A stretch of DNA of 64,000 nucleotides from Primula veris (Eukaryota > Streptophyta > Magnoliopsida > Ericales > Primulaceae): assembly GCA_963682055.1 (NCBI GenBank), contig OY821751.1:868001-932000 (forward strand), given 5' to 3'. Positions 1 through 11,522 of the stretch are shown here, one piece after another. Position 1 is the stretch's first letter. Every line of letters begins with the position of its first letter. The notes beneath the pieces were generated by a model, which saw only the letters and a program-made list of their open reading frames with translations, did no database searches and had not been told where the DNA came from. Position numbers and translations under genes: made by a program.

Positions 1-852
1 ATGTTTTTTTTTGGCTGCCCATATACACTGCCGTAAATAATAGACTATCAAGTTTAAGGCTCGTTTGTTGCAGCCCTAAAACTCATCTTGTTCGCCAATT
101 TGCTTATAAAATTTGGTTGACCAGCTTAAAACTTGAATTCTTTTATTTTTATGACTTGAAAACTTTAAAATTCAAACTGATAAAGCAAACCTTTTTTTCT
201 CACCCTCAAATAAGTAGTTTAGAGTCTTTGAAGCTTAAAACAGCCCTTTATCTCTTTAAAACAGTCGGTAGCAAAAACACCAAAATAAATTATACAATTT
301 CGACATAAGAGGTAGCAACTGTGAATGCGGAAAGGCCAAATAGTCGCACGTCATTGACAAAATTTGAGAAATGGAAATGAGACCCTTAAACGAAAACTTT
401 TTGGGTTTTTATGGCAAGAAAAGCTTATGAAGCCAATCTTTTTCTAGTCTCAAATAAGCCAACGTATATGCTTACAATCCCCAAACAACCCCTTATCTCC
501 ACCTAGCACTATAACTTTACATAAATAAGTAATAGACTTTCAAGCTTGCTAGTTATTTGGTTGCAGCTATAAACTCGGTGTTTTTGGCAATTTGCGTAGA
601 CGTTGCATTAAATGTGATTTTCCAGCTTAAAAAAAGCCAGTGTTTTGTTGTTTTCTAGCCTAAAAGCTATATATGTTTAAAGCTGGATGGAGCCAATTTT
701 CTGTCAAGAGTCAATAAGCCAACTCAACATAACGGCTTAAAATCTCCGAATAAGACATCTGTTCAACAAACCAGCATTGGGAGAAAAAAAAACAATATAA
801 TAAGCTAGAAATAAGCATCAATTATCAATTCCACAAAGCCAAACAGCCTTAC
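1..852 (-). other. Part of PHO1-like intron 1, with repeat remnants
   Basis: No coding exon was recognised between the left edge and the PHO1 exon-1 donor. The stretch contains two decayed copies of the scattered GTTTGGTTGCAGCTT inverted-repeat family, around 61-330 and 550-745, recognisable from phrases such as GGTTGACCAGCTTAAAA and AAAGCTGGATGGAGCCAA. The small plus-strand frame at 117-308 lies inside this repeat and is not a gene. Confidence 0.5.
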
Positions 853-1366
853 CTGACACCGATTCACTCTCAGGGCTAACATTTCCGACTCTTAAACGAA
901 GAGCAATTAGAGCATTCATTTGCTTATCTAAACCATTCGCCTCGTTAATCGTTTCCTCAACTTTTCCCTTATAAAACTTAACCACTTTATTGAACTCTTC
1001 ATCTAATTTCCTAAAAAACATAAGCTCGCTCTCACCCCCTTCATCCGATGACCTTAAAAACATCGTGTGGTGGCGATGATGCCCATCCGATGACCCTTCT
1101 TCATGATCATGCGCATTTACTAAAATAACCTCATCTTCATGATTATGGTGTTGTAACCCTTTAAAGCTATTGTATCGTCTTGAAATCCCGCTAAATGCTC
1201 GATGTAGCGATATTTTCTTCATGGGCTCATTGTGTCTAGCTTGTGGCGAAGCGTTTTTTCTAGTATGTAAGATATGTTTCAATATATCTTTTAAATGCTC
1301 GTAATCTACATAAGCGTCTCGCCATTCCGGAACCACTTGTGAAGCAAGTTCTTTTCCAAACTTCAT
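853..1366 (-). CDS. PHO1: PHO1-like phosphate exporter, first exon (partial)
   Basis: The exon starts at the ATG at 1366-1364 and encodes an N-terminal SPX domain opening MKFGKELASQVVPEW, the typical start of plant PHO1 proteins, followed by the DAYVDYEHLKDIL helix. The exon ends at 853, where CAG|GTAAGG forms a good donor; the open frame continuing to 818 is intron. The remaining SPX exons and the membrane/EXS part would lie left of the window. PHO1 proteins export phosphate to the xylem, and SPX domains bind inositol pyrophosphates through N-terminal lysines. Seen: start, SPX motif and donor. Known from the family: phosphate export. Which PHO1 paralogue this is cannot be told from one exon; the His/Glu/Asp-rich stretch around residues 75-95 is typical of the variable SPX linker. 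Confidence 0.88.
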
Positions 1367-1774
1367 CTTTTATGCCACAAAAATTTGAACACAAAGGCTT
1401 TTACAACTAATCAGTATGGTTCTTGGGTCTATAGATATGAAGAAATTAACACAAGGCTTACACTTAAAGTTGGTTTTATCCTGTTGAAGGTTTCTAACTA
1501 TTTTCAGGATGGAAAACCAAAAGAAAGCTCAGCTATTTAAGCTGAAAAACCTTACCTAATGCAGATTAAAAATAAATGACATAAATATAAAGTTTAAACC
1601 TGGTCTAAGTAATGTAGCTTTGACAAGAAATGGGTGGATAAACAATTTTTGCTTTATTTTTCTTCAGCAATAGTATCTTAACAAAATAAAACTGTACATG
1701 GCCCAAGTATACAGACACATGCATAGAAAGTTGTGTATCTATCTATCAAATATATTGTAAAGTTGGTGAATATA

Positions 1775-1965
1775 TTTGTTATTACATCTGATTTTTAACG
1801 TTAAATAAATTATATCAAAATTATTGTAACTAATTTTTTTAAAAGTTAATCATACATTTAGTTTTAAAATTTATCATTTCGATAATTTTAATACATGTTA
1901 TAACCCGATCAAAATTACATATAATTTCGTAAAATACAATTAATTGATAACGGATTGAGTAATTA
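1775..1965. repeat. Long-inverted-repeat MITE, decayed copy
   Basis: The element has arms around TCAAAATTATTGTAACTAA and TCATTTCGATAATTTTAATA and an end resembling AATTGATAACGGATTGAGTA. It is a degenerate member of the family best preserved at 21436-21672. Confidence 0.5.
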
Positions 1966-2209
1966 ACATACCAATTGATCAATCAACTACGGATGGTATA
2001 ATCGGGTACGAAACACATGCATAGAAGAGCAAAAGTGGTTTGTACCCGACTATATTATGATCATCGCTAAGGTTCAAACACTGCCGTCTGCAAAACAGGT
2101 ATACGTACAAAATGACTGTTACTAATTATAATAATAAAAAAAAAAAAAACATGCATAGAAAGTTGTGTATCTATCTATCAAATATCATGTAAAGTGGTGA
2201 ATATATTTG

Positions 2210-2410
2210 TTACTCCCTCCCATTCCCGTTAATTGTTCAGTACAAATATACGTATAAAATAACTTGTATCAAAATTGTCGGAATGAAAATTTTTAAAAGT
2301 TAATCATATAGTTCAAACATTAAATTAAATAATTTAGTTTTAAAAAAAATTCATTTCAACAATTTTAATACATATTATAAACCGGTTAAAATTATACATA
2401 ATTTCATCAC
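2210..2410. repeat. Long-inverted-repeat MITE, truncated copy
   Basis: It starts with TACTCCCTCCCATTCCCGTTAATTG, a Stowaway-like end (CTCCCTCC after TA), then TATCAAAATTGTCGGAATGA. The matching inverted arm TTCATTTCAACAATTTTAATA follows, and the copy stops near CATAATTTCATCAC, so the right end is missing. Confidence 0.55.
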
Positions 2411-2628
2411 CTACCGGCTGCTACTCAGGATTTTCCATGACTTGGTACCACCTAATGTGGGATCCCCCTAATATGTGTACCTACCTTATTTTAAACTAAA
2501 AGCTAACAATAATAGCAAGAAAACACTAGAAAGGTTTACTTGACAAGAAAAACCAACTACTTTATTTACATTTTTGAGTCAACAAATCTATATTTCAGGT
2601 CCATACATGGATACACCTTTCTTAACAA

Positions 2629-2653
2629 AATTATATATATATATATATATATA
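2629..2653. repeat. TA microsatellite
   Basis: An uninterrupted (TA)n run lies upstream of the PHO1-like gene. Confidence 0.8.
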
Positions 2654-2744
2654 TTCTGGAAGCAAGATTTAGTAGTTAGTATTTTAAACAAAAGCATGTA
2701 CACTTTATTCTGCTTTTAACATGGGAGCAAGAAAGTGAGGCTGG

Positions 2745-3060
2745 GTTCGGTTCGATCCGATTCGGTCTTGATTCGGTTCGGTTTTTGGCAAAACCGAAAC
2801 CGATCATATTTTTCGGTTTGGTTTTTTTCGGTTTCGGTCTTTTTATTTTTTGGACCGAACCGGACCTGTTTTTTCGGTCCAGTTTCGGTTTTTTTTCGGT
2901 TTTTTTTTGGTTTTTTTGGGTTTTTTCGGTCTTTTTCGGTTTCGGTCTTTTTTGGTTCGGTTTTACTGAAAACCGAAACCGACCCAAAATTTTTTCAGTT
3001 TTTCGAGTTTTTTCTGTTCGGTTATCGATTCGGTTCGGTTCGGTTTTTCCGGTTTTTTTC
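2745..3060. repeat. CGGTTT low-complexity array
   Basis: This is a degenerate tandem array of CGGTTT/TTCGG units. Several overlapping reading frames on both strands, rich in Phe or in Lys/Pro, are by-products of the repeat. It contains an internal inverted piece (AAAACCGAAACCGA) at two places. A related array in the opposite orientation lies at 13780-14020. Confidence 0.85.
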
Positions 3061-3199
3061 CACCTACATTGACAATACTTTTATTCAAATCATTTCCAGG
3101 TGTAAGAATATTTTATTAATTGGATCATTTTTTTCCAACCTGTATCCAACACACACCTATTTTTTTTTATAGTCCCAGTCATATATATACTGCTCACTC

Positions 3200-3425
3200 G
3201 TTTAATATTTAATTGTTTATTACGAAACTATGTGCAATTTTGATCGGTCAAGAACTTATATCAAAATTGTCGGAATGAATTTTTTTAAAAGTTGATCATA
3301 TAGTTCAAATGTTAAATTTTATGATTAGATTTTTTTTAAAAATCATTTCGACAATTTTAATATAAGTTATAATTCGATCAAAATTACACATAGTTTCGTA
3401 ATGGATAATTAAATGTGAACGTACG
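3200..3425. repeat. Long-inverted-repeat MITE copy
   Basis: It contains ATGTGCAATTTTGATCGG, the arm ATCAAAATTGTCGGAATGAA, the inverted arm ATTTCGACAATTTTAATATA, and ends with CATAGTTTCGTAATGGATAA. It belongs to the same family as 21436-21672 and 54465-54700. Confidence 0.65.
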
Positions 3426-3563
3426 CACAACTGGACATTATTTGAATACAAAATATTTTGTGTTTAGAAGTTTTAAGCATGTTTGACGACTTCATAATAT
3501 TTTGGATTTGTTCATACGGATGAGCTACCACGTAATTATGTGGTAACAAACTTAAATATTAAA

Positions 3564-3756
3564 CACTACAAAAAAATACTCAAATAGCGACGGGATTAGT
3601 GACGGTATTTTTTGTTACGAGTTTATTAGCGACGGTTTTTGTGACAGTTTTGTGACAGTTTAGTCAATTTACGACAGATTTGTGACAGCTTTTTAAATTA
3701 GCGACAGGCTTGTGACAGCTTTTGACTCTCACTAAATCAAACATTATTTTGTAGTG
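3564..3756 (+). mobile_element. CACTA-type MITE
   Basis: This 193-bp element begins CACTACAAAAAAATACTC and ends ATTATTTTGTAGTG, so both ends carry the CACTA terminus. The interior is built from repeated GTGACAGTTT / AGCGACGG phrases, reminiscent of CACTA subterminal repeats. There is no coding capacity. Related copies in this window: 4414-4607, 5436-5575 (decayed), 6912-7107 and 36667-36849. Confidence 0.75.
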
Positions 3757-4413
3757 AGATCATTATCATAAACAAGCTTAAATAAATATTTACATATCTC
3801 AAACTTAATGTAACAAAGATATATAATTTTACTAGTCTTATTTATTGTTACAAGAAGTCAAATTTATAAGATTATTCTTAATTATAATTGGTCGAAGTCG
3901 GAACTATTTATTATTATACTATTATATATAGAATTTTGTTTTTGTGTAATTTTTTTATTATAGAAATGTATTGCTCCATAGAAGTTGGTTTGTTTTCAAT
4001 GTTTTGCATTAAGTACTCGTATTTTTCCCAATTAGACTTTTGATAAATCGTTGATATATCCGAGTGACCCAATGTTTTTAACGATTGTGAATATTTTTAC
4101 GTGTGACACCCATTTCACAAAAAAAAAAATGATGAAGATTTGTAAATTTATGGAAACCAATATTTGAAGTTATAACATGTGTATTGTAATTAAATAAATC
4201 ATATCATATTATTTCATCTCCATTCTGCCAATAATAAATAAAAGAAGTTCACATACAATATCAATTCCTCCCAATGGATTATGCATTAGGTAAATTGTTG
4301 GAAACACTATATATCAATTATTTTAATGTCATATTACATACTATAGTTATTGAAAAGAGAAAATTACATTTAGTGTATTATACATGTTTTTAGCGATTTG
4401 AATATCATACTAC

Positions 4414-4607
4414 CACTACAAAATAATATTTGATTTAGTAAGAGTCAAAAGTTATCACAAACATGTCACTAATTTAAAAAGTTGTCACAAATCTGTCGCA
4501 AATTGAGTAAACTGTCACAAAACCGTTACAAAAACCGTCGCTAATAAGCTCATAACAAAAAATACCGTCAATAATCCAGTCGATATTTTGGTATTTTTTT
4601 TAATGTA
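4414..4607 (-). mobile_element. CACTA-type MITE, reverse orientation
   Basis: It begins CACTACAAAATAATATTTG and carries the complementary interior of the 3564 copy (TCACAAACATGTCACT, CGTCGCTAATAAGCTC). The far end has decayed to TTTTTTTTAATGTAC. Confidence 0.65.
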
Positions 4608-5435
4608 CGAAAAATAACAATTGAGCTACCCATCTATCAAAACTTTCACAATTTATGTATTGCCGTTAATTGAAATGGATGAAAGTTGGTTTCAAGTTTC
4701 ATTTTGATCATATTTTTATAATATATCTAAATTCAACCCCGAAATTTCTGAAATATCGCATTTTAGTATATATATATTTTTGGGACAAAAGTTTTTTTTT
4801 AAAGTAAAAGCTCATTATTATTACAAATAAGCAGACTCCGATAAGCTAAGTAAAAAAAAATACATGATACAAAATCATTTGGAGTGCCCGTAAGGCTCTT
4901 ACTCATGTAGTACTACTGCCCCAATATTCATCATGAGTAAAACAAAATACACCAAAACAGAAAAATATACACATTAAAATCATCTAAACTATCAAACTAA
5001 AAAGTTCCATCAAGTGCGATAGTCCTAACAAATAATGATCAAATGAACTAAGCAACCATCCTTATCATAATGGGTGGCCAACCAACACCCAATAATATTC
5101 TGGCTTATATTATATGTCCCCATAATGCATGCATGCATTCAGCCAAAAAATGAAAAAATTATTTGGTCCTTCAACGGTATTCCTCCAACCCACCTTATAA
5201 CCACATATTCAGTGACTAATATTAAAAAAAAAAGTGATAATTAAGCAAGGAAAAAAAGATTCCTTTAATTACCCCCACCTCAAAAAAGGAGAAGCAATTT
5301 TTAACTTTATTTGGCATTTTATCAATTTCTCTTTAGGCTTTCTTTCACAACTGTGGATGTTAGTTGGTGTTTGTTACATTTACAACTTTGAAATTTCAAA
5401 TATCCGTCAATATCTATATGGTATATAAAACTGAT

Positions 5436-5575
5436 AAATAAATATTGTTTTATTTTGTAAGAGTAAAAATATATCACAAAACTGTCACAAATCGAATATA
5501 CTTCACAAAAACCATATCTCATAAGCTCGTAATAAAAAAAAATAGTCACAACAGTTTCTATAGCTAAATGAACTT
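5436..5575 (-). mobile_element. Decayed CACTA-type MITE fragment
   Basis: The fragment retains ATTTTGTAAGAGTAAAA, CACAAAACTGTCACAAATC and CATAAGCTCGTAATAAAAA in the order found in the better copies. Both ends are degraded. Confidence 0.4.
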
Positions 5576-6911
5576 TTTGTTTTTGTTTTGAAGTCCTGAA
5601 CATCTCCATAATTTGGACAATATGTTGATCTTCTTCGACATGTTAGTCATAATCTATAGGTTTATAACGTATGAAATTTTAAAATGGACATGTTTTAATT
5701 AGAAGACAAAAACTAATTTTAAATTGACCCACCATACATATGTTAAACTGATGGTAAAATGAGTGCCGCTGAATTTAATAACAGTTTAGCAACAATTTTT
5801 GTTGCTAAATTGATGTTAAAATTTAACGACACTCAATTTACCAACAATTTCCAAAAAATAACATGTCGTTATTTTAATTTTTTCTTGTAGTGGTTAAAAC
5901 CTTTGATTATTTTCTACATAAAAAGGGGAGTTCTTTTAAAAATTGACCATTTATGGTAACATACCTTATCAATGCATGCATGCATGACTTTAACATCATA
6001 TTCAACATATCTTAATTAAGAAAACCAAATTGACAAAGATAGTTATTGGAAGGAAAGTGAACTTATACTAAATGTAAGCAAAACAACAAATTTAGGCTAT
6101 CCATGGATAATTGTGACACTGTACATATAATCATCCAAATTACAATAGTATTAATGAGCCAAATAGACTCAGTCAGATTCTCAACACATCAGTTATCAAT
6201 GTAAATTTAGAATTTTATTTTTACCCAAAAATTTAAGAATTTACTATTCGGCCATATATTTAATATTTTTAATTAATATTTAACTTTAGGTTAGTTTCAA
6301 ATAGAGTTTTATAATATTATATTTTAGTTTTTTATTTTGTTGAATCGTCAAATAAAATATATTCAAATCATTAAATATTTTAAATATTTTTAATTAATAT
6401 TTAAGTTTAGGGTAGTCTCAAGCAGGGTTTCATAAGTATTATATTTGCGCTTTTATTTTTGTTTTGGTTGTGATGTAAAAACAATTCTAAAAATTACATA
6501 AATAACTGTCTGACAATTAGTCTGGTTGAAACAGTCTCGTTCTACAGCGTTATTGGTCTAAATTAATCATCAAATAATGACAATATTGTATCTGTTTATG
6601 AATAAAATATCCAAAATTTCAAATGTTATAGATAACTTATAATCATTTAGTAATTAATAAAAAGAAACAAGTTACTACTACTTAAGAAGAAGTAAAACAA
6701 CAAATATAGGTACATGGTAATTCTCATGGGTAAATTTCTTAACAAAAATCTGATATTTTAAAGTTTTTTTTTTAAAAAAATTATATGTGGTATAATATTC
6801 AGCTTATAGGTCCCCCACTTCATGAAACATGCATGCACCCAAAAAATAACGTGACTAATATAAAAAAAAAAATGGTAATAATACAAGGAAAAAAAATCTC
6901 TTACCCATCAC

Positions 6912-7107
6912 CACTATAAAATAATATTTGATTTAGTGAGAGTCAAAAACTGTCACAAAACTGTTACTAACTTAAAAAGTTGTCACAAATTTGTCCTAAA
7001 TTGACTAAACTGTCACAAAACCGTCACAAAAACCGTCGCTAATAAGCTCGTAACAAAAAATACTGTTACTAATCCCGTCGATATTTGAGTATTTTTTTAT
7101 AATGCAC
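6912..7107 (-). mobile_element. CACTA-type MITE, reverse orientation
   Basis: It starts CACTATAAAATAATATTTG and has the family interior (AAACTGTCACAAAACTG, AAACCGTCGCTAATAAGC). The distal end is mutated to ATTTTTTTATAATGCAC. Confidence 0.65.
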
Positions 7108-8127
7108 CTGATCCAATTTTGATGCCCTCAAAATATTATGGTAGCCTACTCTGTTTTTTTGGTATGCTAATGATAAAAAAAAAAAAAATGATCCAATGGC
7201 TAACAAAAAAAAATATGTAAAAATATTTATTTTGTTACAACACACGAATTGCATACGTAAACATCCTAGGTACGTCTACGATACTTTTTCAAGTATGACA
7301 AATTAAATACCGTTTTAAATAGTTTTGATATTTTTATTCTTTGACCAGATTGGAAATTTTTTAGCTTTAATTTTTAATTAATTTTAGGGTAGTTATTTTT
7401 GGATTTATATATAAGTGTTGGGTTTTTAGTGGATTACACACCCTAAAACTTATTACGCCGGATTTACGATAGTGTTATTCGTGTATGTATACAATTCACA
7501 TGTCGGAACAAATTAGTCAATTTTTTTATTATTTTAGTTAACACTTGTATTGGATTATCTTTGTTTTATATAACGAAAATAAAAATAGGACAGACTGCTT
7601 TAAATTATATAGGTCAGTAAAAACGGATCCAAGAAAAGGAAGCAGTTTATATTTTTTAACTTGATTTTACATTTTTTCAATTTATGTTTAGTCTTTCACA
7701 TAGACATACAGTGGATGTTAATTTAGTGTTTGTTAGATTTACAACTTTGGAAATTCATGTTACATTTAAATGTCTGGCATATATTAATATATATACATGT
7801 ATATATGAAATATAAAACTGGTAACTTTTAAGTCATACCATGTTTTTATTCTTAAAAAAAATGGTATGACTATGACAAAATTTTCTATTTATCAGCCTTT
7901 AATATAAAAAAAAATAACTTGAAATTGATCGTTTCCACTTTCCTGTCATATACATATACATGTTAAACTTAACAAACTTCAAAACCGAGCAATAATTAGC
8001 ATTACAAATTAACTTGTCCCTTTAAAACCTTTGATTATTCTCTTCATCAAATAAAAATATTAAATTTACAGAACCGAATTTTTCGTATTGGTATTGGTAC
8101 GTAGTCAAAATCGTTAAGATGTAAATA

Positions 8128-8456
8128 GGTGAACTTGTTTTGAAAGAGCCAAAGTTTAAACTTGAAATTTTCCATTTTGTAGCATATTCAACTGAGGAAA
8201 CTTCAAAACACGCTCTTAAAATAATAATTAGTTTTGGAAAATTAAATGATAGTTCAACTATGTTTTATCACAAAAATAATGGATATATATTCCCAAAAAT
8301 TCCACAAAAGTCAATGAATATTTTAGCTAAGTCCAATGTCTAAAGCACAATAAATAAATATATTATATGTACGGACAAGTATTATAAAAGCTTACCGAGT
8401 CAACAAATTTGACCTCTATCATCATTTTGCATTTCTTTGGAGACCAGAATATTCGT
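8128..8456. repeat. Direct duplication, copy A
   Basis: About 330 bp recur about 1.2 kb downstream (9336-9671): TGAAAGAGCCAAAGTTTAAA, then CAACTGAGGAAACTTCAAAA, GGATATATATTCCCAAAAAT, ending near GCATTTCTTTGGAGAC. The only open frame (67 codons at 8140-8343) is not preserved in copy B, so I do not call a gene. Confidence 0.75.
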
Positions 8457-9335
8457 GATCATAAATATTCAACTCGTATCTTAACCGATTATTTTATAAA
8501 GTGAAAAAAATAAAATCGAATCAGACCCGATAAAAGTTGAAATCCGATTTTTTCGAGATCACATAGAGTCGGAATAGATTTATTTCGAATCTTTCAACAT
8601 TTCTTTTTTATTAACAATTTTCATTTGAAAAGTCTAAACATGTTATTAATACGAAACATAATCGTAGTTTAAAAATAATACTCCTAATAAATACAAAAAT
8701 AAATTAACATTGTAGTAGAAAAAATAGTGTGAAACTACAAATAATGGATCAGATAAAAAAATTGAAACGTTTTTTTTATCAGATTCTTTTAGTATTTAGT
8801 TTTATTCACACAAACATCAATTATGATACTAAACGAGATACATTATCATTATAATTTTTATAATCGGAAAACAATGATCATTTATCTTTTTTGAAGTAAC
8901 AATACAACTTTTTAATTTAAGTATATTTTTTATTTTAATAGTTTCATATATTCAAAACTAAAAATCTATATTATACTTATGTAATTATAACTAATATATG
9001 AAATAAAAAGGATTATACCTCATATGCTAGAGTGCTTACATTACATGGTAGAGTTACAAGTTTCTATTCTCATTACAAGTTTATATTCTCATCACTTGCA
9101 TTTGATATAAATTAATTTACATTTTAGTGTTTAAAAAAAAAACGTTATATAATATAAAATATAAATTAATTAAAAAATCAGGTTGGGTCGGTACACCCGA
9201 CGAAATCAAAATTGTCACCCGATCTCAATCCCAAAGTTTGTCGGGTCGGGACTCTTCTCAGATCGAAAAATTTCGAATCGAGTGCGGGTCGGGATTTGAG
9301 GATTTTTTATCGGCACTAGTTAAAAGTACGAAATT

Positions 9336-9671
9336 AGGTTAACTTGCTTTGAAAGAGCCAAAGTTTAAACTTCAAATTTTCCATTTTTGAAGCACATCCA
9401 ACTGAGGAAACTTCAAAACACGCTCTTAAAATGATAATTATTTTTGGAAATTAAATGATAGTTTCAACTATGCTTTATCATAAAAATAATGGATATATAT
9501 TCCCAAAAATCCCACAAAAGTCAATAAAGTATATATTTTAGCTAACTAGGAGTCCAATGTCTAAAGCACAATAAATATATTATATGTTACATGGACAAGT
9601 ATTATAAAAGCTTACCGATTCAACAAATTTGACCTCTATCATTTTTTTGCATTTCTTTGGAGACTAGAAGA
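9336..9671. repeat. Direct duplication, copy B
   Basis: This is the second copy of the 8128-8456 block, with several small indels. A fainter relative may lie at 10737-10860 (ATTCAACTTAAGAGACTTTT, AAGCTCTTAAAATGG). The 880 bp between the copies hold no gene; a GGGTCGGG-rich piece lies at 9180-9310. Confidence 0.7.
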
Positions 9672-10504
9672 TTCGATATCCGTATTAGTAAGCAGAACAA
9701 ATTATCGGAATAAGAAAGTAAAACAAGCACATAAGAAACGAGAAAGAGAAGATACCAAATTTACGCGGTCTCCAGTAATATATCGATGCGTTACTTTTGA
9801 CTAATTCATCGAAAATGAGACTTAATTTGCACATCCTCATGCATGAACAACAATCTATTGGCATCTCTCAAGACAAAAATATTAAATTCATTTATTATAA
9901 TTTTAGCTCTCACACTTTTAAGAAATTAGTACAATAAGGTTGTAAGTTTAGTAAATAAATATATCTTCATCAATCCTTTATATTTGGTACGGAGGGAACA
10001 AGCATGAGAGAATCATTGATTAGTAAATAAAAATGTACTTAATTTTACAAACCCGAATTCTTAAATTTTATTTAACATTTGATACATATAACGTGACATC
10101 ATAGATCATCAAGGTTAAAAATAAGTAGCATGATGTATCGATCATATGTAATAGTATCATGTTACATGCATGTAATAATATTTAAAATTGTTTTAAAATA
10201 TATGTTTTATTTAATTAAATACCAATAATACATACATTTTCATATTTTTTTCAAATTTCCAACAATCAACTATTTCCGGCTTAATTTTATCCCAAGTAGA
10301 TATTCCTACCAATAACACCCTTGCAAATCTCCTTGTTTGCAACATGTGCCCAAAGGCATTGAACATTGAAATATGTTGACCAAGATCAAGCGGCCATTGT
10401 GCATTGGGCAATTGATTCGGAAAAAAATTACGGGTAACATCCGATTATATTTTTAATATATTGGGTAGTTAAAATAAAAATATTAAACATCATTAATTGG
10501 TTTA

Positions 10505-10612
10505 CAATGTGTTACAATAACTCAAATGGTAGAGTAATTTGGTATTCAACATAGGAGATCGTGAGTTTGAAACTTGTAAGTTACAATTTAATTTTATTTT
10601 TATTTCTATTTA
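10505..10612 (+). mobile_element. tRNA-derived SINE remnant
   Basis: The stretch resembles the head of a tRNA gene: an A-box-like TAACTCAAATGGTAGAG at 10518-10534 and, about 30 nt further on, a B-box-like GTGAGTTTGAAACTT at 10561-10575. A T-rich tail (TTTAATTTTATTTTTATTTC) follows. It does not fold into an intact tRNA (no acceptor pairing), so a SINE remnant is the best reading. Confidence 0.5.
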
Positions 10613-11302
10613 TCGACGAAAAAAAATCGAGAAAAAAATATGGTAGTCAAGATCGTTATGATTCGAAATTACTTATAATCTATAATGATTTTGCTTGAAA
10701 TGGAAAAAAGATTAATTATAACTTGAGATTTGAGGAAGTAGCTAGGCACATATTCAACTTAAGAGACTTTTAATACAAGCTCTTAAAATGGTACTATTGA
10801 TATTTTGAAAATGATACAGTTATGGTTACCACCAAAGTAATGGATTTGTACCCAAAAAATGGAAAAAGAAAAGAAAAAAAGCAATTTGGTTTAATGGTTT
10901 TAACTTTTAATAAAATAGGACCAACTTTCTAACAACTCTCTTTCTAGATGACCATTTAAACGTCAATGAAATATATATAATTAATGCGTTTAGATTTAGC
11001 TTACTTTTCAAAAGATAAAAAAAAGCAAATGCCTTTTTATTTCATTCCTATACGTTCAAATTTAAAAGCACAAAAACTAGGGACTATATTTGCCTGATTT
11101 ATTCTGACCATTTTTTTTTTTTGAGATGCCGTAAACGCGTTTAACTCCTATGATGTGTAATGACGTCGAAGGTCCGTTTCAGCGTAATTTATGGGGGGGA
11201 AAATTGTTTAATAGCTCGAGAAAAGAATAGTTACTTCAAAACATGGAATTCAATATAAATTTATTAAGTTGGGGAAAATAAATATCCGTGTGAAGAAATA
11301 AA

Positions 11303-11456
11303 GGACTTGTTTGGTTTTAGCTTTTAATCAAAGAAGCTGGATTTTTTAAATTCCGGAGAAAAGCTAAGGTTTATTATCCCGCTTTAATTTTACTGAGGCC
11401 AAAACACCCAGTAAAACCAAAATGATTGAGCTTACAAGATGCAAACAAACAAGGCC
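11303..11456. mobile_element. GTTTGGTTGCAGCTT-family MITE copy
   Basis: It opens GGACTTGTTTGGTTTTAGC and closes GATGCAAACAAACAAGGCC, giving inverted ends around a 154-bp body. It is a member of the scattered family described at 61264-61627. Confidence 0.6.
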
Positions 11457-11522
11457 GACGTTAAATTTCGATGTAATTTAATTTTTATTATGCATATAAC
11501 TGAAACTAATGTGATATTGAAG

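Larger units (their letters stand above)
1367..2745. other. PHO1-like upstream region, AT-rich
   Basis: This is the 5' flank of the PHO1-like gene. I see no gene. It contains two decayed copies of the long inverted-repeat MITE family (see 1775-1965 and 2210-2410) and a TA microsatellite at about 2629-2653. No core promoter element could be fixed with confidence. Confidence 0.4.
3757..8127. other. AT-rich intergenic stretch with MITE remnants
   Basis: No gene is visible. Apart from the CACTA-type copies listed separately, I see a second GTAGTG-ended remnant at about 5745-5891 (phrases GTTGCTAAATTGATGTTAAA and TCTTGTAGTGG), a block at 4790-5110 that resembles the 3' end of a minus-strand LINE (poly-T at 4792-4801), and repeated AACATTTTAATTAATATTTAAGTTTAGG phrases. 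The short open frames here have no recognisable product. Confidence 0.4.

Noticed and set aside
2676..3172. Overlapping open frames up to 145 codons on both strands
   Set aside because: They run through the CGGTTT array; composition is almost only Phe/Gly/Ser or Lys/Pro, as expected from the repeat. The same applies to 13736-14045.
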